A stretch of DNA of 64,000 nucleotides from Amycolatopsis sacchari. Its GTDB lineage: Bacteria; Actinomycetota; Actinomycetes; Mycobacteriales; Pseudonocardiaceae. The notes under the pieces are model-generated. The model was not told where the DNA came from and searched no databases. It worked only from the letters and a program-made list of their open reading frames with translations. Both the position numbers and the translations under genes were made by a program. Shown here in pieces: positions 8,907 to 17,401 of the stretch; position 1 is the first letter of the stretch; the number at the start of each line of letters is the position of its first letter. The stretch is taken from assembly GCF_900114035.1 (NCBI RefSeq), contig NZ_FORP01000008.1, forward strand, positions 62,001-126,000. The letters run 5' to 3'.

Positions 8907-10246
8907 CCGCGTTCGCTGCGGTGGACCTCGGTGCGTCCAGCGGGCGGGTGATGGTCGGCGACCTGTCCCGCGGGCTCGACCTCACCGAGGTCCACCGGTT
9001 CCCGAACCAGCCCGTGCGCGCCGGAAACCGCCTGTACTGGGACATGCTGGCGCTGTACCGGGAAGTGCTGACGGGTCTGCGTGCGGCGGGGCCGGTGGCG
9101 GCGATCGGCATCGACTCGTGGGCGGTCGACTACGGCGTCCTCGACGACGAAGGTGAGCTGCTGGGCAATCCCGTGCACTACCGCGACGGGCGCACCGAGG
9201 CGGTGCTGGACGACGTGCTGGCGAAGGTCCCGCGCGAGCAGCTGTACGCGGAGACCGGGATCCAGTTCCTGCCGTTCAACACGGTGTTCCAGCTGGCCGC
9301 CGACTCGCGGCTGCGCTGGGCCGAGCACGTGCTGCTGGTGCCGGACCTGCTGTCGTACTGGCTGACCGGGGTCGCGGGCACGGAGCTGACGAACGCGTCC
9401 ACGACGGGACTGCTCGACCCGCGCACCGGGCAGTGGTCGGCGGAGGTGGCGAAGCGGCTGGGGCTCGACACGGGACTGTTCCCGCCGCTGCGCGGTCCCG
9501 GTGACTTCGCGGGGATGTACGACGGGACACCGGTGTACGCCGTGGGCTCGCACGACACGGCGTCCGCGGTGGCGGCCGTACCGGCGACGAGCCCGAACTT
9601 CGCGTACATCTCGTCGGGCACGTGGTCGCTGGTCGGGCTGGAACTGGACGAACCGGTGCTGACGGAGGAAAGCCGGGCCGCGAACTTCACCAACGAGCTG
9701 GGTGTCGACGGCAAGGTCCGGTACCTGCGCAACGTGAGCGGGCTGTGGTTGTTGCAGGAATGCCTGCGGGAATGGGAGGTCGAGAGCCTGTCACCGCTGC
9801 TCGCGGCGGCTGCGAAACTGCCGCGGCGGTCGGTGGTGGACGTCGACGACCCGCGGTTCCTGCCGCCCGGCGACATGCCGTCGCGGATCGCCGCGGTGTG
9901 CGCGGCAACCGGGCAGCCCGTGCCGGAGACGCCAGCGGAGTTCACGCGGTGTGTGCTGGACAGCCTCGCGGAGGCGTACCGGAAGGCGATCGACGACGCG
10001 GTCCGCCTGTCCGGCAGGCGGGTGGACTGCGTGCACATCGTCGGCGGCGGGGCGCGCAACGAGCTGCTGTGCCGGTTGACGGCGAACGCGTGCGGGCTGC
10101 CGGTCGTCGCGGGCCCGGTCGAGGCGACGGCGCTAGGCAACGTCCTGGTGCAGGCGCGGGCGGCCGGCGCCTTCGGCGGCGGGCTCGGGGACATGCGGGA
10201 GCTGCTGGCCAGGACGCAACCGCTGCGGGAGTACCGGCCGGGCTAA
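8903..10246 (+). CDS. rhaB: Rhamnulokinase
   Basis: A 447-residue FGGY-family carbohydrate kinase phosphorylating L-rhamnulose, the substrate supplied by the isomerase and used by the aldolase. The N-terminal phosphate loop DLGASSGRV (~7-15), the mid-protein SHDTASAVAAVP and the C-terminal nucleotide motif HIVGGGARN are all visible. GTG at 8903 overlaps the previous stop by four bases, so the three rhamnose enzymes are translationally coupled. No rhamnose transporter or mutarotase is present in the window, so uptake must be encoded elsewhere. Confidence 0.92.
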   Translation: MTAFAAVDLGASSGRVMVGDLSRGLDLTEVHRFPNQPVRAGNRLYWDMLALYREVLTGLRAAGPVAAIGIDSWAVDYGVLDDEGELLGNPVHYRDGRTEAVLDDVLAKVPREQLYAETGIQFLPFNTVFQLAADSRLRWAEHVLLVPDLLSYWLTGVAGTELTNASTTGLLDPRTGQWSAEVAKRLGLDTGLFPPLRGPGDFAGMYDGTPVYAVGSHDTASAVAAVPATSPNFAYISSGTWSLVGLELDEPVLTEESRAANFTNELGVDGKVRYLRNVSGLWLLQECLREWEVESLSPLLAAAAKLPRRSVVDVDDPRFLPPGDMPSRIAAVCAATGQPVPETPAEFTRCVLDSLAEAYRKAIDDAVRLSGRRVDCVHIVGGGARNELLCRLTANACGLPVVAGPVEATALGNVLVQARAAGAFGGGLGDMRELLARTQPLREYRPG

Positions 10247-10278
10247 CGTGGGCCTCCTCAAGATCGAGGAGGCAACAC

Positions 10279-11115
10279 GTGGAACTGATGCGGCTGGGCG
10301 AGTTCGGCAGCGAACGGCCGGCGGTGCGGCACGAGGGCGCGGTGTTCGACCTGGGCGGGCTCACCGCCGACGTGACGGGGGACTTCCTCGCCGACGGTGG
10401 GCTCGCCCGCGTCGCCGACGCACTCGCCGCCGGTTCACTGTCTACTGTGGACGTCGAGGGGCAGCGGATCGGCGCGCCGGTGGCGAAACCGGGCGCGGTG
10501 GTGTGCATCGGGCAGAACTACGCCGCGCACGCCGCCGAGTCCGGGTCGACGCCGCCGGAGCGGCCGATCATCTTCTTCAAGCACCCGAACACGGTCGTCG
10601 GCCCGAACGACGACGTGCTCATCCCGCCCGGCGCCGCGAAGGTTGACTGGGAGGTGGAGCTGGCGGTGGTGATCGGCAGGCAGGCGCGGTACCTGTCGTC
10701 GCCGGAGGAGGCGCTCGCGTGCGTCGCGGGCTACACGATCGGCAACGACGTGTCGGAGCGCTCGCTGCAGATCGAGCAGTCCGGCGGGCAGTGGTCGAAG
10801 GGCAAGTCCGCGGAGACGTTCAACCCGCTGGGCCCGTGGCTGGCCACGGACGTCGAGGACCCGCAGAAGCTGGGCCTGCGGTCGTGGGTCAACGGCGAGC
10901 CCCGCCAGGACTCGACGACGGCGGACATGATCTTCACGGTGGCGCAGCTGGTCTTCGACCTGTCGCAGTACCTGGTCCTCGACCCGGGCGACGTGGTGAA
11001 CACCGGTACGCCGGAGGGCGTGGCGCTGTCGGGCAAGTTCCCGTACCTGCGCCCGGGCGACGTGGTGGAGCTGGAGATCGACGGCCTCGGCCGGCAGCGC
11101 CAGGTCTTCCGGTGA
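10279..11115 (+). CDS. Fumarylacetoacetate hydrolase (FAH) family protein
   Basis: A 278-residue FAH-superfamily enzyme. The metal-binding and catalytic landmarks are present: IGQNYAAHAAE, IIFFKHPNTVVGP, DWEVELAVVIG (the Glu-x-Glu metal ligands), GNDVSERSLQ and the C-terminal NTGTPEGVALS. Members cleave or hydrate 2-oxo acids, for example 2,4-diketo-3-deoxy sugar acids in oxidative rhamnose/fucose routes, acylpyruvates or ureidoglycolate. GTG 10279 follows GAGGAGGCAAC, 32 bp after rhaB, so it probably belongs to the rhamnose operon. Its substrate is not determined by sequence, and no partner dehydrogenase or dehydratase for an oxidative route is nearby. Confidence 0.85.
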   Translation: MELMRLGEFGSERPAVRHEGAVFDLGGLTADVTGDFLADGGLARVADALAAGSLSTVDVEGQRIGAPVAKPGAVVCIGQNYAAHAAESGSTPPERPIIFFKHPNTVVGPNDDVLIPPGAAKVDWEVELAVVIGRQARYLSSPEEALACVAGYTIGNDVSERSLQIEQSGGQWSKGKSAETFNPLGPWLATDVEDPQKLGLRSWVNGEPRQDSTTADMIFTVAQLVFDLSQYLVLDPGDVVNTGTPEGVALSGKFPYLRPGDVVELEIDGLGRQRQVFR

Positions 11116-11205
11116 CGGTCGAATGGCCCGGCCGCCGGCCGCCGCGTCCGCAGTCCGGGTGATGATCGAGCCGCGCGAGGCGGGGTGAGCCCCGATACTG
11201 GGGCC

Positions 11206-11601
11206 ATGAACCAGCCGGAGCCGTTGTTCAGCTCGTCCAGGGCCTTCCGCGTGTGGCGTTACGACGTCGAGCACTCGGAGCTCACCCTCCGCGCGGACGA
11301 CAACCCCGACGAACCGGTCGAGCTGCTCTTCGAGTCCGTCCTGTCCCTGCACTTCGACCAGCTGTCCTTCACCGGCCTGGTGGTCGGCAGGGCCGAGGAC
11401 GTCGTCCTCAAGAGCCCGACCGTGCGCATCCCGTACCTGACGATCGAACTCGGCACCGCGGGCCACAGCGGGCGGGTCGTGTGCCGCCGGCTGACGTGCG
11501 TCGGCGGCACCTCCCCCGACGGCAAGGTCCTCTGGACGGTCTCGGCGCCGCGGCCCCGCTCCCGCCGGGCGGCCGAGATCCCCGCGGTCGAGCAGGCCTA
11601 A
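11206..11601 (+). CDS. Conserved hypothetical protein, unknown function
   Basis: A 131-residue soluble protein I do not assign to a family. It opens MNQPEPLFSSSRAFRVWRYD and is largely predicted beta-strand (SELTLRADD, VELLFESVLSL, LSFTGLVVG, VVLKSPTVRIP), ending in an Arg-rich tail. No signal peptide or membrane segment. ATG 11206 is chosen over GTG 11185; the ribosome site is weak. It sits alone between the rhamnose operon and dusB, same strand. Confidence 0.65.
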   Translation: MNQPEPLFSSSRAFRVWRYDVEHSELTLRADDNPDEPVELLFESVLSLHFDQLSFTGLVVGRAEDVVLKSPTVRIPYLTIELGTAGHSGRVVCRRLTCVGGTSPDGKVLWTVSAPRPRSRRAAEIPAVEQA

Positions 11602-11629
11602 CTGCGGGTGCCCGGGATCACGGGGGACA

Positions 11630-12775
11630 ATGGAGCCCGTGACCCAGACCCTGACGAAGCCCGCACTGAAGATCGGCCCCTGCGAGGTCGATCCGCCGGT
11701 CGTGCTCGCGCCGATGGCCGGGATCACGAACGTGGCGTTCCGGCAGCTGTGCGCCGAGTACGGCGCCGGCATCTACGTGTGCGAGATGATCACCGCCCGC
11801 GCCGTCGTCGAGCGGCACCCCGGCACGATGCACATGATGACCTTCGCGGCGAACGAAAAGCCCAGGTCGATGCAGTTGTACGGGGTGGACCCGAAGACGA
11901 TGGCCGAGGCCGTCCGGATCATCGTCGGGGAGGGGCTGGCCGACCACATCGACTCGAACTTCGGCTGCCCCGTCGCGAAGGTCACCCGCAAGGGTGGCGG
12001 CGCGGCGCTGCCGTTCAAGCGGCGCCTGTTCGGCCGGATCGTCGCCGAGTCGGTGAAGGCCGCGGAGTCGGCGGGGGTGCCGTTCACGGTCAAGTTCCGC
12101 ATCGGCATCGACGACGACCACCACACGTTCCTCGACGCGGGCCGCATCGCCGAGGCGGAGGGCGCCGCCGCGGTGTCCCTGCACGCCCGCACGGCCGCGC
12201 AGCGGTACTCGGGCAAGGCCGACTGGAGCGCGATCGCCCGGCTGAAGGAGGCCGTGACCAGCATCCCGGTGCTGGGCAACGGCGACATCTTCACCGCGGA
12301 CGACGCGCTGCGCATGGTCGAGCAGACCGGCTGCGACGGCGTCGTCGTCGGGCGCGGCTGCCTCGGGCGGCCGTGGCTGTTCGGTGAGCTGGAGGCCGCG
12401 TTCGCGGGCCGCGAGATCCCGCAGGGCCCGAACCTCGGTGAGGTCGCGCGCGTCCTGCGCCGGCACGCGGAGCTGCTCGTCCAGCACGACGGGCACGACA
12501 AGGCCATGCGTGACCTGCGCAAACACATGGCCTGGTACTTCATGGGCTTCCCCGTCGGCTCCGAGCTGCGCCGCCGGTTCGCGATGGTCTCCTCGCTGAC
12601 CGAGCTGGACGACCTCATCGGCCAGCTCGACCCCGAGGCCCCGTTCCCCGCCGACGCGCTCGGCCCGCGTGGCCGCCAGGGCTCCCCCGGCAAGGTGACG
12701 CTGCCGCACGGCTGGCTCGACGACCCGGACGACGACCTGGTCCCCGAGACCGAGGACATGCACTCCGGGGGCTAA
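11630..12775 (+). CDS. dusB: tRNA-dihydrouridine synthase
   Basis: A 381-residue FMN-dependent TIM-barrel enzyme that reduces uridine to dihydrouridine in tRNA D-loops. Family signatures: LAPMAGITN near residue 27, SNFGCPVAKVTRKGGGA with the catalytic Cys (~108), KFRIG, SLHARTAAQRYSG and VVVGRGCLGRPW, which binds FMN phosphate. The C-terminal helical domain (LRKHMAWYFMGFP) binds tRNA. The ATG follows GGGGGACA directly; an in-frame GTG at 11639 is less likely. Length is normal for actinobacterial DusB. Confidence 0.93.
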   Translation: MEPVTQTLTKPALKIGPCEVDPPVVLAPMAGITNVAFRQLCAEYGAGIYVCEMITARAVVERHPGTMHMMTFAANEKPRSMQLYGVDPKTMAEAVRIIVGEGLADHIDSNFGCPVAKVTRKGGGAALPFKRRLFGRIVAESVKAAESAGVPFTVKFRIGIDDDHHTFLDAGRIAEAEGAAAVSLHARTAAQRYSGKADWSAIARLKEAVTSIPVLGNGDIFTADDALRMVEQTGCDGVVVGRGCLGRPWLFGELEAAFAGREIPQGPNLGEVARVLRRHAELLVQHDGHDKAMRDLRKHMAWYFMGFPVGSELRRRFAMVSSLTELDDLIGQLDPEAPFPADALGPRGRQGSPGKVTLPHGWLDDPDDDLVPETEDMHSGG

Positions 12776-12784
12776 CCCCGTGAG

Positions 12785-12806
12785 TTCTGCCCGATATCGG
12801 GCAGAA
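12785..12806. promoter_or_regulatory. Perfect 22-bp palindrome between dusB and the glmS-linked gene
   Basis: Half-site TTCTGCCCGAT followed by its exact mirror, with no spacer. It lies 10 bp after the dusB stop and 39 bp before the next start. No T-run follows on the + strand (AAAACTTGCCCC), which argues against a classical terminator. A dimeric repressor operator for the downstream small gene and glmS is the main alternative. Confidence 0.5.
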
Positions 12807-12844
12807 AACTTGCCCCCTACCGCCGCCGCTGGGAATGTCGAAGC

Positions 12845-13102
12845 ATGGACCAGCAGCTGGTGCACCACGTCGCGGGCTCCACGGGGCTGCCCGTACCGGT
12901 CGCCGAGCGCGTGATCGCCGACGTCGTCGCGTACTTCAGCGAGACGACGGAGGAGTTCGTGCGCCGGCGGCACGCGGAGTTGCAGCGGCGCGGGCGTAAG
13001 AACGCGGAGATCTGGCAGGTCATCTCGGAGGAGCTCGCGCAGCGGCCCGTGGGGGCCGGCGAGCTGACCGAGCGCCAGCTGCGGCGCATCGTCTACGGGT
13101 GA
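12845..13102 (+). CDS. Small helical protein of unknown function upstream of glmS
   Basis: An 85-residue charged, predicted all-helical protein (ADVVAYFSETTEEFVRRRHA, then basic QRRGRKN, then EIWQVISEELAQR). No signal peptide or cysteines. ATG start; stop only 12 bp before glmS, so the two are probably co-transcribed. A 22-bp palindrome lies upstream. The helix and basic patch could suit nucleic-acid binding, but no family is recognised. Confidence 0.7.
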   Translation: MDQQLVHHVAGSTGLPVPVAERVIADVVAYFSETTEEFVRRRHAELQRRGRKNAEIWQVISEELAQRPVGAGELTERQLRRIVYG

Positions 13103-13114
13103 GGAAGGCGGAGT

Positions 13115-14941
13115 ATGTGCGGAATCGTGGGGTACGTCGGGGCGCGGGCGGCGACACCGGTCCTCCTGGAGGGCCTGCACCGGCTGGAGTACCGCGGGTA
13201 CGACTCAGCGGGCCTCGCGGTCGCGGCCAGGAACCGCCTGAAGATCACGAAGGCCGCGGTGCGCGTGGACGAGCTGCGTGAGCTGGTCGAGGAGCAGCAG
13301 CCGGCGACGGTCGGCATCGCGCACACGCGGTGGGCCACGCACGGTGAGCCCACGGACGCCAACGCGCACCCGCACGTGGACGGCGCGAAGCGGATCGCCG
13401 TGGTGCACAACGGGATCATCGAGAACGCGGGGCGGCTGCGGGACCGGCTGACCGAGCAGGGCGTGGAGTTCACGTCGGAGACCGACACCGAGGCGCTGGC
13501 GCACCTGATCGCGGCGGCGCTGGCGGACGGCGCGGAGTCTCTCGAAGACGCCGTGCGCGCGACGTTGCGGGAGGTCAACGGGGCGTACGGGATCGTCGTG
13601 CTGGACGCGCAGAACCCGGGCCAGCTCGTGGTGGCGCGCAACGGCAGCCCGATCGTGCTGGGCATCGGCGACGGGGAGATGTTCGTCGCCTCGGACGTGG
13701 CGGCGCTGGTGCGGTACACGCAGCGCGTCGTGTACCTCGACGACGGCGAGCTGGCGACGCTCACGCCGGACGATTTCGTGACCAGCACGCTGCAGGCGCA
13801 CCGCACGGCGAAGACGCCGATGACGGTGGACCTCGACGACGAGGACTACCAGCTCGGCAACTACGCGAACTTCATGCACAAGGAGATCTGGGAGCAGCCG
13901 GAGTCGGTGCGGCGGGCGCTGCTGGGCAGGCTCGACGAGCGGTTCGGCACGGCGCGGCTGGGTGGCATCAACCAGGATCCCCGTGCGCTGCGCGGAATCC
14001 GGCGGGTGAAGTTCTTCGGCTGCGGTTCGGCGTACTACGCGGGGCAGCTGGGCGCGAACCTGGTGGAGGAGTGGGCGCGGCTGCCCGCGGACGCCGAGCC
14101 GGCGTCGGAACTGCGGTACCGCAACCCCGTCGTCGAGGACGACACGCTGTACGTGGCGATCAGCCAGTCCGGTGAAACGGCGGACACGCTGGCGGCGGTG
14201 CAGGAGCTGCGGCGCAAGGGCGGCCAGGTGATCGGCATGGTCAACACGGTCGGCAGCGCGATCGCCAGGGAGTGCGGCAAGGGCGTGTTCCTGCACGCGG
14301 GCCCGGAGGTCTCGGTCGCGTCGACCAAGGCGTACACGAACATGGGCGTCTGCTTCGCGATGCTGGCGCTGGCACTCGCGCGGATCCGCGATCTGTCCGT
14401 TTCGGACGGTTCGAGGATCGTTGCCGGGCTGGACGCGCTGCCGTCGTTGATCACGGAGGTGCTGGCGGCGGAGGACGAGATTTCGGCTGTGGCCAAGGAA
14501 CACAGCGGTGCGGAGCGGATGTTCTTCATCGGCCGGGTGCGGGGCTGGCCGGTGGCGCGGGAGGGCGCGCAGAAGCTGAAGGAGATCTCGTACGTGCACG
14601 CCGAGGCGTACCAGGCGGGCGAGCTGAAGCACGGCCCGCTGGCGCTGATCGAGCCGGCGATGCCGTCGGTGGTCATCGTCCCGGACGACGAGTTGCTGAC
14701 GAAGAACATCGGCACGATCGAGCAGATCAAGGCCCGCGGCGGCCCGGTGATCGCGGTGACGAACGCATCGCTGCCCGAGGGCCTGGCGGATTCGGTGATC
14801 CGCGTGCCGCGCGGTGAGCCGGAACTGGACCCGATCCTGTTCACGATCCCGCTGCAGGTGTTCGCCTACCACCTGGCGCACCACCTCGGCAGGGACATCG
14901 ACAAGCCGAGGAACCTGGCGAAGAGCGTGACGGTGGAGTAA
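13115..14941 (+). CDS. glmS: Glutamine-fructose-6-phosphate aminotransferase (isomerizing)
   Basis: A 608-residue cytoplasmic enzyme making glucosamine-6-phosphate for peptidoglycan and aminosugars. It starts MCGIVGYVG, so the catalytic Cys is residue 1 after Met removal. Class II glutaminase domain (~1-220) with LHRLEYRGYDSAG and HTRWATHGEP is followed by two SIS sugar-isomerase domains (GCGSAYYAG, SQSGETADT, then AEAYQAGELKHGPLALIEP). It ends with the usual PRNLAKSVTVE. Length is standard. No glmS ribozyme-like leader is seen; only 12 bp separate it from the upstream gene. Confidence 0.97.
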   Translation: MCGIVGYVGARAATPVLLEGLHRLEYRGYDSAGLAVAARNRLKITKAAVRVDELRELVEEQQPATVGIAHTRWATHGEPTDANAHPHVDGAKRIAVVHNGIIENAGRLRDRLTEQGVEFTSETDTEALAHLIAAALADGAESLEDAVRATLREVNGAYGIVVLDAQNPGQLVVARNGSPIVLGIGDGEMFVASDVAALVRYTQRVVYLDDGELATLTPDDFVTSTLQAHRTAKTPMTVDLDDEDYQLGNYANFMHKEIWEQPESVRRALLGRLDERFGTARLGGINQDPRALRGIRRVKFFGCGSAYYAGQLGANLVEEWARLPADAEPASELRYRNPVVEDDTLYVAISQSGETADTLAAVQELRRKGGQVIGMVNTVGSAIARECGKGVFLHAGPEVSVASTKAYTNMGVCFAMLALALARIRDLSVSDGSRIVAGLDALPSLITEVLAAEDEISAVAKEHSGAERMFFIGRVRGWPVAREGAQKLKEISYVHAEAYQAGELKHGPLALIEPAMPSVVIVPDDELLTKNIGTIEQIKARGGPVIAVTNASLPEGLADSVIRVPRGEPELDPILFTIPLQVFAYHLAHHLGRDIDKPRNLAKSVTVE

Positions 14942-14992
14942 CGACCGACCGGCTCCGGGCGACCCTCTGGCGAGGGGAGCTTGGAGCCGGTG

Positions 14993-15403
14993 ATGCGCAT
15001 GAGGATCGTTGTCGCGGCAGTGATGCTGGGCGGGCTTGCCGGCTGTACACAGGTGGTTCCGTCAGCCCCGACCGCTCCTCCGCCGGCGGTGACGACGACC
15101 GTCGCCACGACCGGCGAACCCACGCCGTCGCCCTCGTCCGCTTCAGCGACCACGAGCAAGCCGAAGCCGAGTAGCAGCAAGCAGAAGACGTCCACGCCGA
15201 GGAGGTCCACCCGGCCGGCGCCACAGTACGGCTACCAGTGCCGCGACGGTGACGAGAAGCTGTACTCGGTGTGCGCGGGCCACAAGCAGTGGGTGGAAGG
15301 TCAGCTGGAGTACACGAACTGCCTCGACAGCGGCGGTACGTGGGACATCGACGCCCAACGCTGCGTCCGGCCCAGTGCGACCACGCTACGGTCCTCGCCG
15401 TGA
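14993..15403 (+). CDS. Small lipoprotein with Ser/Thr/Pro-rich linker
   Basis: A 136-residue predicted lipoprotein: basic start, hydrophobic IVVAAVMLGG and lipobox LAGC with Cys at 17. An 80-residue low-complexity Thr/Ser/Pro/Lys stretch follows, then a small C-terminal domain with four Cys (YQCRDGDEKLYSVC, TNCLDSGG, RCVRP) that could form two disulfides outside the membrane. ATG 14993 is chosen because TTGGAGCC just upstream supplies a ribosome site. Stop overlaps the next gene (GTGA). Confidence 0.75.
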   Translation: MRMRIVVAAVMLGGLAGCTQVVPSAPTAPPPAVTTTVATTGEPTPSPSSASATTSKPKPSSSKQKTSTPRRSTRPAPQYGYQCRDGDEKLYSVCAGHKQWVEGQLEYTNCLDSGGTWDIDAQRCVRPSATTLRSSP

Positions 15404-16041
15404 CCGAGCCCGCCTTCGTGACCGAGACCCGCGCCGCGTACGACACCGTCGCCGTCGACTACGCCGAGGTGCTGCGCGACCTCCTCGCCGACAGCACCTT
15501 CGACCGCGCGATGCTCGGCGCTTTCGCCGAGCTCGTACCGGAAGGACGCGTCGCCGAGATCGGGTGCGGTCCGGGGCGCATCGCCGCGCACCTGGCGTCG
15601 CTGGGGCTCGACGTGTTCGGCGTCGACCTGTCCCCGCGGATGGTCGAAGTCGCGCGGCAGAGGTATCCCGGCCTGCGGTTCGAGGTGGGCACGATGCTCG
15701 CGCTCGACCTCCCGGACGCGAGTCTCGACGGGCTCGTGGCGTGGTACTCGATCATCCACACGCCGCCGGGGCGCCTGCCGGAGGTCTTCGCCGAGTTCGC
15801 GAGGGTGCTCAAGCCCGGTGGGTACCTGCTGCTCGCCTTCCAGGCCGGTGACGATCACCGCCACCACATCGAGCACGCCTACAACCACGACGTTTCGCTG
15901 GACGCGTACCGCCTGTCGCCGGACCGCACCGCGGAGTTGTTGTCGGCGGCCGGTTTCGAGGAAACGGCTCGGTTGCTGCGGAAGCCGGAAGGTTTCGAGA
16001 AGACCCCGCAGGCGTACCTGCTGAGCCAGAGGGAGCACTGA
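15400..16041 (+). CDS. Class I SAM-dependent methyltransferase
   Basis: A 213-residue methyltransferase. SAM-binding motif I EIGCGPGRIAAHL (~50-62) is followed by the acidic end of strand 2 (VFGVDLS), a motif-IV region (LDGLVAWYSIIHTPP) and LKPGGYLLLAFQ. It resembles small-molecule methyltransferases that carry AYNHDVSLDAYR-like C-termini. GTG 15400 overlaps the lipoprotein stop by four bases, indicating translational coupling, though no functional link between them is evident. Substrate unknown. Confidence 0.85.
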   Translation: MTEPAFVTETRAAYDTVAVDYAEVLRDLLADSTFDRAMLGAFAELVPEGRVAEIGCGPGRIAAHLASLGLDVFGVDLSPRMVEVARQRYPGLRFEVGTMLALDLPDASLDGLVAWYSIIHTPPGRLPEVFAEFARVLKPGGYLLLAFQAGDDHRHHIEHAYNHDVSLDAYRLSPDRTAELLSAAGFEETARLLRKPEGFEKTPQAYLLSQREH

Positions 16042-16069
16042 ACCCGCCTCGGTGCGTACCCTCGGGGCC

Positions 16070-16288
16070 ATGACCGTTTTCCTCGTGACGGCGGCATTCT
16101 TCGCCGTGATCCTCGGCGGTCTGCCGTGGCTGGCGTGGCGGGTCCGCCGCACGGGCGTGGGCGCGGGCTTGATGGGCCCGTTCGAGGAGGTCTGGGGTTA
16201 TCCGGAGGCCCACCGGGCGCGCTTCGAGATCGAGGTCCAGGCGGAACGGCGCGCCCCGGCCCCGTCCCCGGGCGATCCGCCGGAGTGA
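16070..16288 (+). CDS. Small single-pass membrane protein, unknown function
   Basis: A 72-residue protein with one N-terminal membrane segment (VFLVTAAFFAVILGGLPWLAW), a basic stop-transfer VRRTG, and a soluble tail rich in Glu, Pro and Arg. ATG start 28 bp after the methyltransferase. It ends exactly where a convergent gene ends, at 16289. Confidence 0.65.
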   Translation: MTVFLVTAAFFAVILGGLPWLAWRVRRTGVGAGLMGPFEEVWGYPEAHRARFEIEVQAERRAPAPSPGDPPE

Positions 16289-16555
16289 TCAGGCGAAGTC
16301 GGCCCGGTACTTGCCGTTGACGAGGTGGACCCAGGCCGGGGCCCAACCATTGGAAACGGCGATTTCCTCGAGCGCGCCGGTCGGCAGGCAGAGGAGCTTC
16401 AGGCGTTCACGCGCCTCGTCCTCGTCGATGCGCTCACGCAACTGCTCCAGCTCGCTGACCACTTCGGCCGTGGAGCGGTACCGGGTCCAGCTGACGTCGT
16501 GCTCGCCGGCCCGCAGGATGGCCAGCAGGTCGTCGATCAGCTCGCGGAACGCCAT
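16289..16555 (-). CDS. Conserved hypothetical protein
   Basis: An 88-residue soluble protein with N-terminal MAFRELIDDLLAILRAGEHDVSWTRYRS, a predicted helix ELEQLRERIDED, and a C-terminal WAPAWVHLVNGKYRADF. It resembles small actinobacterial proteins of unknown function. Divergent from the next small gene by 14 bp. Confidence 0.7.
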   Translation of the reverse strand: MAFRELIDDLLAILRAGEHDVSWTRYRSTAEVVSELEQLRERIDEDEARERLKLLCLPTGALEEIAVSNGWAPAWVHLVNGKYRADFA

Positions 16556-16569
16556 GCTTCGATGGTTCC

Positions 16570-16767
16570 ATGCCGGATTTGCGGTGGGAAGAAGCGAAGA
16601 ACTTCTTCGACGCCGATTTGATGGGCAGCCTCCCGGACGTGTGGGTGGAGGGCGCGTCCCGCCGGGATTGGCAGGCAGTGTTCGACCTCGTGCGGACCAG
16701 CGGGTGGAGCTGGGAGTACCGAGTGGGCGAGGTCATCACGGCGCTTCCACGGACCGCGTGGTGCTGA
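16570..16767 (+). CDS. Short hypothetical protein, possibly the truncated 5' part of a longer gene
   Basis: A 65-residue ORF beginning MPDLRWEEAKNFFDADLMGS and containing DWQAVFDLVRTSGWSWEY, which looks like a genuine folded domain. It stops abruptly after ALPRTAWC. An overlapping frame continues with VLMADPQIPGE, so a frameshift or decay of a longer gene is possible. The 170 bp that follow contain no good ORF. Confidence 0.4.
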   Translation: MPDLRWEEAKNFFDADLMGSLPDVWVEGASRRDWQAVFDLVRTSGWSWEYRVGEVITALPRTAWC

Positions 16768-16941
16768 TGGCGGATCCACAGATTCCGGGCGAGTGATGTT
16801 TTTGAGAGCCTCGGCTTTGCGCCGCACGCTGCCCGACCCGTACACGAGTTCTCAACGGTTCCCGGCGGCGTTGACGTTCGACTGAGCCTATCGGCAGGAT
16901 CTCGCCATGCTAGTAGGCGTGAACAGACCGGACCGAAGCGA

Positions 16942-17388
16942 ATGAGCGAAAACCTGCTTCACGTCGTCCCCACCGATCCGTTCTGGCGACCCAGCGCTGA
17001 CGTCGCCGATCGCGCCGCGGCGGTCGTCGCCCGGCTCGTCGCTGCGGACAGTGTGGTGACCGTCGAATTTCACCGAGCGGCCGCCTTCATCCACAGCGGC
17101 TCGAACCTCGAACGAGTCGAATGCCCCCACTGCGGCGCAAATCTCGAACGGTGGGCAGACCTCATGCCGGACGACTACGACGACGGCTTCGACGACCTGG
17201 CCGTGCGCCTCCCGTGCTGCGGCGCCGACACCTCGCTGGACACCCTCCGCTTCGACTGGCCATGCGCCTTCGGCTGCATCGACATCGCCGCCCGGAATCC
17301 CGGCCGCAGCTGGCTCACCGACGACGAACTGGCAACGATCGGCGATGCACTGGGCCATCGAGTCCGCCAGGTCATGCAACACCTCTGA
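16942..17388 (+). CDS. Zinc-ribbon protein of unknown function
   Basis: A 148-residue soluble protein. A likely metal site is formed by ECPHCGANLE (~60-69) and LPCCGADT (~91-98), a four-Cys rubredoxin-like ribbon. The rest is mixed alpha/beta (FWRPSADVADRAAAVVARLVA, LTDDELATIGDALGHRVRQV). ATG start. It is the last chromosomal gene before the tRNA-Gly integration array, and a strong hairpin follows 13 bp after its stop. Confidence 0.75.
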   Translation: MSENLLHVVPTDPFWRPSADVADRAAAVVARLVAADSVVTVEFHRAAAFIHSGSNLERVECPHCGANLERWADLMPDDYDDGFDDLAVRLPCCGADTSLDTLRFDWPCAFGCIDIAARNPGRSWLTDDELATIGDALGHRVRQVMQHL

Positions 17389-17401
17389 CGCCCCACACAG
17401 C

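Noticed and set aside
12785-12806. Calling the 22-bp palindrome a rho-independent terminator for dusB
   Set aside because: No loop and no T-run follow it, and spacer-free perfect dyads form poor RNA hairpins. Left as a regulatory candidate.
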